A DNA stretch of 8,051 bases from Rickettsiales bacterium (GCA_017477855.1 JAFUUN010000119.1:1-8051); one strand, 5' to 3'. Numbered from the stretch's first letter, positions 1-6,587 are shown. Made by a program: numbers and translations. The notes: generated by a model from the letters alone, not told the origin.

Positions 1-29
1 AACATAAAAATTGCAGTTTTGCCAAAAGA

Positions 30-1175
30 TTATGATAATGACAAAATCTTGATGGCTTTGGTGTCAATGACGTCTCCACCAACTCTCTTTGTTGCAAAGT
101 AGACAATAAATGGTTTGGATGAATATGGATCACGCTGAATTTTGATGTCGCTGCGGTCAACGATTTGATAACCTTTACGGAGATTTCCATAAATCACAGC
201 ATCGCCATTTGATGTATCCATCTCATTGCTTGCTAAAATTGGTGTGCCAAAGATCATATCATAATTACCATTCAATGCACCAGGTGTCCAGATATATCTG
301 CCACTTTCATCTTTGATTGAACGTATTGCTGCCAAGTTTGCTTTTGATGTGATAAATGCAGTTTCACCTTCTTTTTCATATCTTCCATCCAATGCAGCTT
401 GTAATTGCAACAAGTTTTCAAATGTTATTGCACTACCACCGGAAACTCTCTCAATTTGGTTGCTACTTGTCCCATCTTCATATGATAAAATACCAACTGG
501 TTTGTTTTCTCCATCACCATTGAAGAATGCATTGTCTTCCTTTGCAAGGAGAATATCACTCAACAATTCAGCCAACCAGCTTTCATGGTCAATTTGGTCG
601 TCATCAATCATTTTCTGGGTCATTTTTGGTTGAGCAGTTAATTCATGCACTTTAATTGTTTTGCGAGTAAACGCATCCGTTTCTGGCGCAACTGTGCGTT
701 CATCACCCCATGAAGCTGCAATATCTGTTGTATATGCTGCAACATCCAAACTGTCATTTGAGATATTAACAATACGTGCTAACTGACGAATTGGTGAGTT
801 TTTATACATTGAATTGGCTATAATGCTATTCATTGAACTTGTAATTGCAAAACCATTTGAATCACATTTTAGCAAGTTCTCCATGCTGTTGTTACTATTT
901 GCGAGATTTATCAAATCACTTTCAATACCTTTTCTAATATATTTCAAAAATGCATCTTTATATTGTGATTGGAATTTTGCATCCTCGCTTTCCTTTGTTG
1001 TAAAGGCCAATGGCAATCTTTGTCTGCGGATTGTTGCCTCCAAGTCATCAAGATTTTCATTGATTTTTTGTACTTTGTTTTTTGTAATAACATCGTCACC
1101 GAGCTCTCCATCTCGTAAAAAACTCAATGCCTGACTATACTCTTCTATTGCTTTTTTTAATTCACTTGCATTCAT
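30..1175 (-). CDS. HK97-fold major capsid protein, GTA-like
   Basis: This 381-residue protein is a phage-type major capsid protein that would form the shell of a virion or gene transfer agent particle. Residues 1-55 are helical and charged, like the scaffolding (delta) domain that a prohead protease normally removes. The HK97-type core follows, with FFNGDGENKPVGIL at 217-230, IKDESGRYIWTP at 287-298 and a C-terminal block around RDPYSSKP (348-355) and TKRVGGDVIDTKAIK (362-376). From memory, the C-terminal block and the NGDG.NKP.G block closely resemble the capsid protein (g5) of the Rhodobacter capsulatus GTA; this was not aligned by computation. The frame is intact, so it does not look decayed. 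No Shine-Dalgarno precedes the ATG at 1175. The upstream neighbour is dnaG and a repeat element, not the protease/portal genes expected before a capsid gene; genes further left are out of view. An ordinary prophage capsid is the alternative. The fold is very secure, the GTA link moderate. Confidence 0.93.
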   Translation of the reverse strand: MNASELKKAIEEYSQALSFLRDGELGDDVITKNKVQKINENLDDLEATIRRQRLPLAFTTKESEDAKFQSQYKDAFLKYIRKGIESDLINLANSNNSMENLLKCDSNGFAITSSMNSIIANSMYKNSPIRQLARIVNISNDSLDVAAYTTDIAASWGDERTVAPETDAFTRKTIKVHELTAQPKMTQKMIDDDQIDHESWLAELLSDILLAKEDNAFFNGDGENKPVGILSYEDGTSSNQIERVSGGSAITFENLLQLQAALDGRYEKEGETAFITSKANLAAIRSIKDESGRYIWTPGALNGNYDMIFGTPILASNEMDTSNGDAVIYGNLRKGYQIVDRSDIKIQRDPYSSKPFIVYFATKRVGGDVIDTKAIKILSLS

Positions 1176-1183
1176 AATTAAAA

Positions 1184-1212
1184 ATTAAAACATCATGTCT
1201 TACGAATGCCAA
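1184..1212 (-). promoter_or_regulatory. Possible sigma70-type promoter for the capsid gene
   Basis: On the minus strand TTGGCA (1212-1207) and TTTAAT (1189-1184) are separated by exactly 17 nt. Both are close to the -35 and -10 consensus. Transcription would start about 1177-1178, only 2-3 nt before the ATG at 1175, which would give a leaderless or nearly leaderless mRNA. AT-rich DNA makes such matches common, so this is tentative. Confidence 0.3.
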
Positions 1213-1230
1213 CCCAATTATGGAAGTACT

Positions 1231-1346
1231 TTTTTTATGTTGCGCTGCCCGAGGCCACGCCCTCGCCATTTGGCTGCGCCTCGCTCTTCCGTCTCCGCTC
1301 CGCTCCGACCCGCTCGGCGGCCAAATGCGCTCCGCCCCGCGCAACA
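1231..1346. repeat. GC-rich imperfect palindromic repeat element (long copy)
   Basis: The 208-base gap between the capsid gene and dnaG contains an element unlike the surrounding AT-rich DNA: about 72% G+C over 1238-1346. Its ends are an 8-bp inverted repeat, TGTTGCGC (1238-1245) and GCGCAACA (1339-1346). A second, inner 8-bp inverted repeat is CATTTGGC (1267-1274) and GCCAAATG (1320-1327), so a transcript could fold into a long bulged hairpin. The centre is pyrimidine-rich on the plus strand, with three tandem CTCCG units. The left 27 bases (1231-1257, including a T-run) occur exactly, inverted, at 7044-7070, showing that the sequence is dispersed. It could be a REP-like or MITE-like non-autonomous element, or similar in kind to Rickettsia palindromic elements; the family was not recognised. 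No clear target duplication is seen. Confidence 0.75.
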
Positions 1347-1383
1347 AATCTATATTATTTTCATTTATATTGCTTTACTCTTC

Positions 1384-3081
1384 TTACTCTTCCTCCTCTA
1401 CAAACGCTTTTAACGCCCTCTTCCTCTCTTCAATCAGCTTTCTCTTCTCGTTTGTTTTCACTTTCTCCGGCAACTTTGAATTATTCAACACCGCCATTTT
1501 CAACTTTGCAACCAGCCCATCAATGCTTTCATCTGTTCCATATCTACCACAAAACACCGCTTGATTTTCTTCCTTATCTTCCAGCAATGTATTCAAAAGC
1601 TCTCTATTTTTCTCCCCAAACCTGCAAATCACATTTTCATTTATATCAAAATCTTCCAGCAACTCCTTATTATTCAACAAGTACGCCAAAATATTCTTTT
1701 CCAGTGTATCCACATTATTCCCACTGTGAATTGACGGCCTTTTGTAGTTCGTGTATCCAACCCTCATTGTACTACGTGCATGTTGCAATTTCCAGAATTT
1801 GTCCTTGAATATGTTGATGTAATTCTCCCGCAAAATCTCATCTGGTATCCTCCTTATCAAAGACATAACATCGCTCTGCATTTGTGCCAAAACATTTGGA
1901 TTGGCCTGTTTGCCTTGTTCTATTCCATATTGTTTGCATTTTGACAAAAACAAAAACTCATCAATCAAAATTGCCTTATCAAATTGCTTTTGTAGCTCTT
2001 CCGTTGTATATTTCTTCAAATATTCATCACAGTCTTTTGCACCTTCAAGCATGCAGAAGTGTGGAATTATTCCACTTCTCAAAATCGGAAACATCATCTC
2101 ACATGCTCGCAGAGAGGCCTTGTGCCCTGCATTGTCGTTATCAAATACAAAAATTGGCTGTTTGCAATAGCTTATAATCAACTTCAAATGCTCGTCCGTG
2201 ATGCTTGTCCCCAGTGGCGCAATGCCAGTGTTTATGCCTGCTTGTGCCAGCGCAATGACATCCATGTAGCCCTCAACAATGATAAATTGCTTGTCCGCAG
2301 TGAGTGCTTGCTTTGCATTATACAAATTGAATAAAATCCGTCCTTTTTTGAAGTAAAAATTCTCCGATGAGTTCAGATATTTAGCCACCTTGTTGGCCTC
2401 ATCTGTGGTGCGGTAAATCCTTCCACCAAATGCTACAATTTTCCCGCTTGGATTGGTAATTGGTATCATTATTCTGTCGCGGAAGAAGAGATATTTCTCA
2501 TCATCCTTCTCACTTTTACGCACCACGCCACTATCCAACAGCTCTGCCTCGCCAATGCCATGTGCCTCGCAATATGTTTGCAGTGCGCCCAAATCATTGT
2601 TTGCCAGTCCAATTTTGTATTTCTTAATGGTCTCATCGGTCAGTCCACGCACCCCACTGACATACAAGCTTGCATCTTGGTTTTGTTGAAGCTCTTGTTC
2701 GTAGAAATCCGCAATCACCGACATGGTCTTATAAAACGATGCCTGTTGCTTGATATGCCCTTCGTCCTGCGTGATGTATTTGCTCTTGTCAATGCCAAAA
2801 AAGTCGCACAAATAGTCAACGGATTGCAGGAAATCGCAGCTTCTTATTTTCTCCACAAACTTGAAGACATCTCCACTTTCTCCGCATCCAAAGCAGTGAT
2901 AAAAACCCTTGCGCTCATCTACACTGAATGATGGCGTCTTCTCATGATGGAATGGACATCTTGCCTTTTTTCTGCCAGCTCCAGCATTCTGCAAATGACA
3001 AAACCTCTCTATGACCGAGCTAATCCCGCGCGCCTTTATGTCCTCAACGAGTTGTTCGTAGTTGGTGCGTATATCTGACAT
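1384..3081 (-). CDS. dnaG: DNA primase DnaG
   Basis: DnaG makes the short RNA primers for lagging-strand and origin DNA synthesis and works with the replicative helicase DnaB. The 565-residue protein shows the family domains in order. A CHC2 zinc finger lies at about 40-70, with ligands C42, H45, C63 and C66. The catalytic core has FFRDRIMIPI at 199-208 and KYLNSSENFYFKKGRIL at 234-250. The TOPRIM domain has EGYMD at 270-274 and the metal-binding DNDNAG at 314-319. The C-terminal helicase-binding region, from about 455, is short and divergent and ends in a charged helix; the length is slightly below the 581 residues of E. coli DnaG. The ATG at 3081 is 1 nt after the virB9 stop, so translational coupling is likely. 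No rpoD follows and no rpsU precedes it, unlike the common macromolecular-synthesis operon. Identity is secure. Confidence 0.97.
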   Translation of the reverse strand: MSDIRTNYEQLVEDIKARGISSVIERFCHLQNAGAGRKKARCPFHHEKTPSFSVDERKGFYHCFGCGESGDVFKFVEKIRSCDFLQSVDYLCDFFGIDKSKYITQDEGHIKQQASFYKTMSVIADFYEQELQQNQDASLYVSGVRGLTDETIKKYKIGLANNDLGALQTYCEAHGIGEAELLDSGVVRKSEKDDEKYLFFRDRIMIPITNPSGKIVAFGGRIYRTTDEANKVAKYLNSSENFYFKKGRILFNLYNAKQALTADKQFIIVEGYMDVIALAQAGINTGIAPLGTSITDEHLKLIISYCKQPIFVFDNDNAGHKASLRACEMMFPILRSGIIPHFCMLEGAKDCDEYLKKYTTEELQKQFDKAILIDEFLFLSKCKQYGIEQGKQANPNVLAQMQSDVMSLIRRIPDEILRENYINIFKDKFWKLQHARSTMRVGYTNYKRPSIHSGNNVDTLEKNILAYLLNNKELLEDFDINENVICRFGEKNRELLNTLLEDKEENQAVFCGRYGTDESIDGLVAKLKMAVLNNSKLPEKVKTNEKRKLIEERKRALKAFVEEEE

Positions 3082-3082
3082 A

Positions 3083-3952
3083 TCAATCTGCCTGTGCTAT
3101 GACTTTGCGGTTTTCTGATGGGCCATTTTCTTCGTTGAATACACATACAAGCTCCGCACCTTTACGCAGAGTAAATTGATCTTCAACCGTATCTACATAT
3201 ACATATTCTCCACTGATGCGTGTCCTGATTGGTGTTTCTCTGCCCATGTGGTCTATGCTGCTGATGACTGGTATAACCGCGTTGTTGTTTGCAAACCTGA
3301 AAAATGTCTTCTTACCATTATCAAATGCCATGACCGGTGTAATGCCTTTTCCATTCCCGGAGTAGGTATATTTTGTATTTATTTCACCAACATTTGCAAC
3401 CATATCTGTATCGCGTTTTTCATATTGTTGAATGGCGCGTCCAGTTGCCAAGGCCATGGCATTCTCATTGAGTGTCACCTTTGCCGTCTTTGGAGGAATA
3501 TCAATGCTCTTTAAATCTGGGTAGAAAAACTGCAAATATTGCGTAATCTGTGCATCACTGACGCTGTCGCTGTCTTCATCGCTTGACATAATCTCAAAGA
3601 AGTATTTGCGTCTGTCTGTGATGATTATCATATTGGTTTTTACGCCCGGCTCCGTAGCTTTTATAAAAAGTTGGTTGTCAATCAATCGCGGAGTGCTCCA
3701 TCCAGCAGGATTACCAAACGTGATAATTCTAACATTTTCGCCCTCCTGCAATTCAAGGATGGACTGGTAATTTGTCATAAATTTGATTTGGTAGATTTCA
3801 TTAGGGTTATACACATATGTCTTTATTCTTGTATCACTTGGCATTGGTGTATTTCTGTTTAGTATTTCTGCGCGTGAGACGCTATTTTTAGCACAGAACA
3901 TTGCCGCCGCACACATCAAAACAAACAAGTATTTTTTCATGCAACCAATCAT
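3083..3952 (-). CDS. virB9: Type IV secretion outer-membrane core protein VirB9
   Basis: VirB9 (TrbG/CagX family) forms, with VirB7 and VirB10, the outer-membrane core of a type IV secretion channel that moves DNA or proteins. The 289-residue product has a signal peptide (KK near the start, hydrophobic about 8-19, probable cleavage near residue 28). An N-terminal beta domain holds DTRIKTYVYNPNEIY at 40-54, and a C-terminal beta-sandwich holds MAFDNGKKTFFRF at 208-220, PVISSIDHMGRE at 228-239 and SGEYVYVDTVEDQFTLRKG at 247-265, all in the family pattern. The start may be the ATG at 3952 or the in-frame ATG at 3940, which gives a more typical signal peptide; neither has a good Shine-Dalgarno. 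It follows the virB8 stop by 1 nt and precedes dnaG by 1 nt. virB10, virB11 and virD4 do not follow, so the rest of the system must be elsewhere if it exists. Confidence 0.92.
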   Translation of the reverse strand: MIGCMKKYLFVLMCAAAMFCAKNSVSRAEILNRNTPMPSDTRIKTYVYNPNEIYQIKFMTNYQSILELQEGENVRIITFGNPAGWSTPRLIDNQLFIKATEPGVKTNMIIITDRRKYFFEIMSSDEDSDSVSDAQITQYLQFFYPDLKSIDIPPKTAKVTLNENAMALATGRAIQQYEKRDTDMVANVGEINTKYTYSGNGKGITPVMAFDNGKKTFFRFANNNAVIPVISSIDHMGRETPIRTRISGEYVYVDTVEDQFTLRKGAELVCVFNEENGPSENRKVIAQAD

Positions 3953-3953
3953 A

Positions 3954-4865
3954 TTACTGTGGTTTATTCACCGTTGCTGCTGCTGTTGGAGCTGTTCCTG
4001 TCGTTGACGCCGTTCCATTTGCTTCTTCGGTGGCTAAACGTGCTGCTTCTGCATCTGCACGCTTTTCTTCTTCTATTTTCTTCAACCGTTCAACTTCTTC
4101 CGCATATGCGCTTTTGGCTCTTTCTGCAAGTTCTTGTTTCTTTCTTTCTGCCTCTTCATCGCGCTCTGTTTCTTGAACGAGGGCGGATTTTTTTTCCACA
4201 ACTGGCGTAAGTTTATATGCAGTCACCTGGAAACCAAGAGGATTTATACGCATATCATCAAGTGTCATTTCAAAGTTAGCGAATCCAAATGTAACTGCAA
4301 GGTCAAAGTCCTCAGATTTTACAACAACTCCGTCACCTTCAAGCGTTCGTGTTATTTTCATTTTCACCCTGTTGTCCGCCATATACTGCATGCTTTTTAC
4401 TTCAATGGAATATCTTGAAATTTGTCCTGAATTACGAAGTTCTATTAACTTATTTGCAGCATCTTTTGTGTATGCATTATAAATTCTTCCAGATGTCATT
4501 ACACGGACATAATTGATATCATCCTCTATGGTTGACAAACGCGGCGCTTCACGATGATCAAGATATTGCATCAACATAGCTTCCTTGACTGCTTCACGTG
4601 CTGTATATTCTTTCTTTCCTTGGCTCTCAACAATAGTCATAAAGCCAGTGTTTTTGTCATATTCAATCAAAAACGGCGCTGCGGCCTTTCCCTCCTGTAA
4701 TTTTTTGACGATGACAAGACATACAAGTAGTGCTACAAGTATTAAAATTGTGAAAAACATGAGAAAATTTCGTTGTATTGCTACGGCAGAATAGCGCTCA
4801 TTATACCAATTCTGCATTTCTTCGGCACCACCAATTGCCTGCTTTTTACCACCAAAAAATCCCAT
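3954..4865 (-). CDS. virB8: Type IV secretion inner-membrane protein VirB8, C-terminally extended
   Basis: VirB8 is a bitopic inner-membrane assembly factor of the type IV secretion system that contacts VirB9 and VirB10 in the periplasm. The 303-residue product has a short cytoplasmic segment (1-33), one membrane helix at about 34-54 and an NTF2-like periplasmic domain at about 62-225, which ends with the family signature NPLGFQVTAYKLTPVVE (208-224). Residues 226-303 form an extra tail: a charged, probably coiled-coil stretch rich in E, K, R and A (about 230-282), then a T/A/P-rich low-complexity end. VirB8 proteins are typically about 230 residues, so this extension is unusual, and it should lie in the periplasm. 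The gene heads the virB8-virB9-dnaG unit, after a 55-nt gap from rsmG. No Shine-Dalgarno lies close to the ATG at 4865. Family assignment is strong; the transported substrate is unknown. Confidence 0.93.
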   Translation of the reverse strand: MGFFGGKKQAIGGAEEMQNWYNERYSAVAIQRNFLMFFTILILVALLVCLVIVKKLQEGKAAAPFLIEYDKNTGFMTIVESQGKKEYTAREAVKEAMLMQYLDHREAPRLSTIEDDINYVRVMTSGRIYNAYTKDAANKLIELRNSGQISRYSIEVKSMQYMADNRVKMKITRTLEGDGVVVKSEDFDLAVTFGFANFEMTLDDMRINPLGFQVTAYKLTPVVEKKSALVQETERDEEAERKKQELAERAKSAYAEEVERLKKIEEEKRADAEAARLATEEANGTASTTGTAPTAAATVNKPQ

Positions 4866-4898
4866 GTGGACTAAATAACAGCTATCGCTCCGACAAAA

Positions 4899-4927
4899 AT
4901 TATAATATGCAAGGGGAATTTCATCTA
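4899..4927 (-). promoter_or_regulatory. Possible promoter for virB8-virB9-dnaG
   Basis: A perfect TATAAT -10 hexamer lies on the minus strand at 4904-4899, in the 55-nt gap between the rsmG stop and the virB8 start. The expected -35 region at 4927-4922 reads TAGATG, a poor match. If used, it gives a leader of roughly 27 nt before the virB8 ATG and would separate this operon from the ribosomal one. Confidence 0.35.
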
Positions 4928-5598
4928 TACATCCATAGAACCATACCCACCCCCGTAATGCTCATCATGGTTTCAAACTGCCAATTGCCGAGAAGATGTT
5001 TGTTTTGCGCCTCCATCAGTTCCTGCTCCAATTTTTCACCTTTGAGGAGCACCATTTCCTCAACAAAATCTTGTGTAATTGCCAAAATTTCGGCCACACT
5101 CTTGAATGCGCGTGAAGTTATTATTGCCTTTTTTTCTTCTGCCAGTGTTTGAAAATTATTCTTATCTATAACACTATTAAAAATCTTTCCATCAAGTTGT
5201 AATTTTGCTAATGTATTTCGTAAAAAAGCGGCTTTCACAGGAGATTTTTCTACTAAAATGAAGTGCTTTTTTACCCCTAATGTCCTCATAGCAATTGCCA
5301 GTGGGATTGCTGGAAAACCTCCGCCACTGCCAAGGTCAATGACAATTTCACTGGTGCTATTTGTAAGATAACTCGTCAACTGCAAGCTGTCTAAAATGTG
5401 CCGCTGCCAAATGGACGCAACTGTGTTCTCGCCGATGAGGTTATGCTGCTTGTTTTCTTCCAGAAGGAGACTTAAAAATGCCCTTATCTGTTCCAAAAAA
5501 TTCTCGGTTTGCTTACCAAAAATGCCTTCAATATATGCCTTTTCCTCTGGCTTTATTTCAGCAATATAACTATTCGTAGCCAAGAGTTTTGACCTCAT
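4921..5598 (-). CDS. rsmG: 16S rRNA (guanine-527-N7) methyltransferase RsmG (GidB)
   Basis: RsmG uses S-adenosylmethionine to methylate N7 of G527 in the 530 loop of 16S rRNA, close to where S12 and streptomycin bind. Counted from the ATG at 5598 (225 residues), it has WQRHILDSL at 64-72, the SAM-binding loop DLGSGGGFPAIPLAI at 88-102 (A97 where many relatives have G), acidic E117 in LVEKSPVKAAFLR, and SRAF at 162-165. The reading frame stays open to an ATG at 5670, but that would lie deep inside the preceding lipoprotein gene. A TTG at 5583 has GAGG 9 nt upstream and gives 220 residues, so it is a good alternative start; the family is near 207. The start overlaps the end of the lipoprotein gene. 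Pairing with mnmG (gidA), common elsewhere, is not seen; it instead ends the rpsL unit. Confidence 0.92.
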   Translation of the reverse strand: MRSKLLATNSYIAEIKPEEKAYIEGIFGKQTENFLEQIRAFLSLLLEENKQHNLIGENTVASIWQRHILDSLQLTSYLTNSTSEIVIDLGSGGGFPAIPLAIAMRTLGVKKHFILVEKSPVKAAFLRNTLAKLQLDGKIFNSVIDKNNFQTLAEEKKAIITSRAFKSVAEILAITQDFVEEMVLLKGEKLEQELMEAQNKHLLGNWQFETMMSITGVGMVLWMYR

Positions 5599-5902
5599 TG
5601 TAGATTTTATCCACTTTGTTGTTAAGTCTCTGGATTTCTGACAAGATATCCCTCTGAGACATTGTGCCATTGTTCATGCATCCGCAGTTATTGTAATCAG
5701 ATGTTGTTGTCACTACGCTCACTGGTTGCTCTCTATACACTGTGGTTACTGGCTCCGTCCTGTAAATTGTGCTTCCGCCATCACCATATTCAACTGTGCG
5801 AGTTTCTTCGTAAATTTCTCTACCAGCACACGATGAAAGTATAACGGCTGCCGCGGCCAATACGATTGTTGCAAAAACAGGTTTAACATTCAAACTTGTC
5901 AT
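5570..5902 (-). CDS. Small putative outer-membrane lipoprotein
   Basis: The 110-residue product is not recognised as a named family. It has a lipoprotein signal peptide: K7, a hydrophobic stretch at about 9-22 and the lipobox LSSC with C25 as the lipidated residue. Alanine follows the cysteine, so Lol sorting to the outer membrane would be expected. The middle (about 28-68) is rich in T, V, Y and E and probably extended, followed by NNCGCMNNG (71-79) with two cysteines. The C-terminal 30 residues (DILSEIQRLNNKVDKIYNEVKTL) have heptad-like hydrophobic spacing and may form a trimeric coiled coil, as in Lpp-like or YbgF-N-terminal segments; this comparison is only structural. It starts 15 nt after the tatA stop and its end overlaps rsmG, so it is probably cotranscribed with both. 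Function is unknown. Confidence 0.8.
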   Translation of the reverse strand: MTSLNVKPVFATIVLAAAAVILSSCAGREIYEETRTVEYGDGGSTIYRTEPVTTVYREQPVSVVTTTSDYNNCGCMNNGTMSQRDILSEIQRLNNKVDKIYNEVKTLGYE

Positions 5903-5917
5903 AAACCAACCAATAAA

Positions 5918-6091
5918 TTATTTCTTTTTTGAAATATGTTTCCTTTTTTTATCCTCCTTATCTCCCTCCAAGCCTTCTTTAAAAGCTCTCATGCCGGAGC
6001 CAATGTCCTTCATTATACGAGGAATGCGCCCAGCTCCAAACAGAACAAGCACAACCGCAAGGATTAGGAAAATCTGCCAAGCGCTCAACAT
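5918..6091 (-). CDS. tatA: Sec-independent translocase pore subunit TatA (57 aa)
   Basis: TatA oligomerises in the inner membrane to let folded twin-arginine signal proteins cross. The short gene between rpsG and the lipoprotein gene encodes 57 residues with the whole family layout. The membrane helix spans about 5-17 (starting near W5-Q6), the hinge FG is at 18-19, GRIP at 21-24, an amphipathic helix at about 23-41 contains IMKDIGSGMRAFKEGL, and the tail is acidic then very lysine-rich (44-57). F18, G19, P24, F37 and K38 are the residues expected in TatA/TatE. It is shorter than E. coli TatA (89) and close to TatE (67); the truncation affects only the dispensable-looking tail. It begins 11 nt after the rpsG stop and has no clear Shine-Dalgarno. 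tatB and tatC are not adjacent. TatB is unlikely because the amphipathic region is so short. Confidence 0.9.
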   Translation of the reverse strand: MLSAWQIFLILAVVLVLFGAGRIPRIMKDIGSGMRAFKEGLEGDKEDKKRKHISKKK

Positions 6092-6102
6092 ATAACAAAA
6101 AA

Positions 6103-6579
6103 TTACGCAAGATGAGCGTATGCTTTGTTAGCAGCGGCCATCTTTTGTATTGTTATTTTCTCCTTGTATGCCTCGCCTTTTTCCTCCATGGCATCCATGA
6201 TTTCCTGTGCCAAGGCCTTATCCATGTTTATTCCCTTCTTTTTTCCAGCCGCCTTTTTTAGCAACTTCATTCCCATAAAAATCCTCTTGTAAGCAGGCAA
6301 TTCAACTGGAACTTGATAGTTTGAACCACCAACACGACATGTTTTTGTTTGAATTGTTGGTCCGACAAGCATAATCACTGCTTCAAAACCTTCTGCGACT
6401 GTGCCGTATTTCTCAATCAATTTGTTCTTGGCTTGCTCCAAAGCGCCATAGACAATTTTCTCAGCAACCTCTTTTTTACCGTCCTGCATGACTGCATTGA
6501 TGAAGCGCGTAATCAACTCACTCTTGTAGCGTGAATCAGGTAAAACCTTTCTTGGATTTCTTTTTTTACATCTTGACAT
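6103..6579 (-). CDS. rpsG: 30S ribosomal protein S7
   Basis: S7 nucleates assembly of the 30S head by binding the 3' domain of 16S rRNA and lies near the mRNA exit and E site. The 158-residue length fits the family (about 156). Conserved blocks include RKVLPDSRYKSELITRFIN (10-28), MQDGKKEVAEKIVYGAL (31-47), CRVGGSNYQVPVE (81-93) and MAAANKAYAHLA at the C-terminus. The segment at about 96-116 (YKRIFMGMKLLKKAAGKKKG) departs from the usual RR..LA.RW pattern, and the AFAH(Y)RW-like end is shortened to AYAHLA, so the protein is divergent. It starts 8 nt after the rpsL stop. fusA, the usual next gene of the str operon, is replaced by tatA. Identity is secure. Confidence 0.97.
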   Translation of the reverse strand: MSRCKKRNPRKVLPDSRYKSELITRFINAVMQDGKKEVAEKIVYGALEQAKNKLIEKYGTVAEGFEAVIMLVGPTIQTKTCRVGGSNYQVPVELPAYKRIFMGMKLLKKAAGKKKGINMDKALAQEIMDAMEEKGEAYKEKITIQKMAAANKAYAHLA

Positions 6580-6587
6580 AAACTAAA

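Noticed and set aside
11..32. A terminator hairpin after the capsid gene (TTGGC with GCAA, then a T-run)
   Set aside because: The stem is only about four pairs with a bulge; too weak to call, though the T-run may belong to a repeat copy at the edge.
1238..1346. Classic intrinsic terminator for dnaG
   Set aside because: The structure is strong on the minus strand, but the bases after it are ACATAAAAA-type, not a T-run, so it does not fit a Rho-independent terminator in that direction.
1162..1347. A 61-codon minus-strand ORF rich in R, A, S and W across the GC-rich element
   Set aside because: It exists because the GC-rich palindrome lacks stop codons, it overlaps the capsid start, and its composition is unlike the neighbouring proteins. 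It may be over-annotated in genomes that carry this repeat.
1176..1383. Phage attachment site or tRNA in the gap between the capsid gene and dnaG
   Set aside because: No tRNA cloverleaf, integrase or direct-repeat pair was seen; the structure is explained by the palindromic repeat.
1206..1808. A 200-codon plus-strand ORF opposite the dnaG 3' end
   Set aside because: It is antisense to a secure dnaG, is rich in S, F, Y and P as expected for a shadow frame, and starts inside the repeat element.
5599..5670. Upstream extension of RsmG to the ATG at 5670
   Set aside because: It adds 24 residues with no family similarity, all inside the lipoprotein coding region, making the protein longer than the family.
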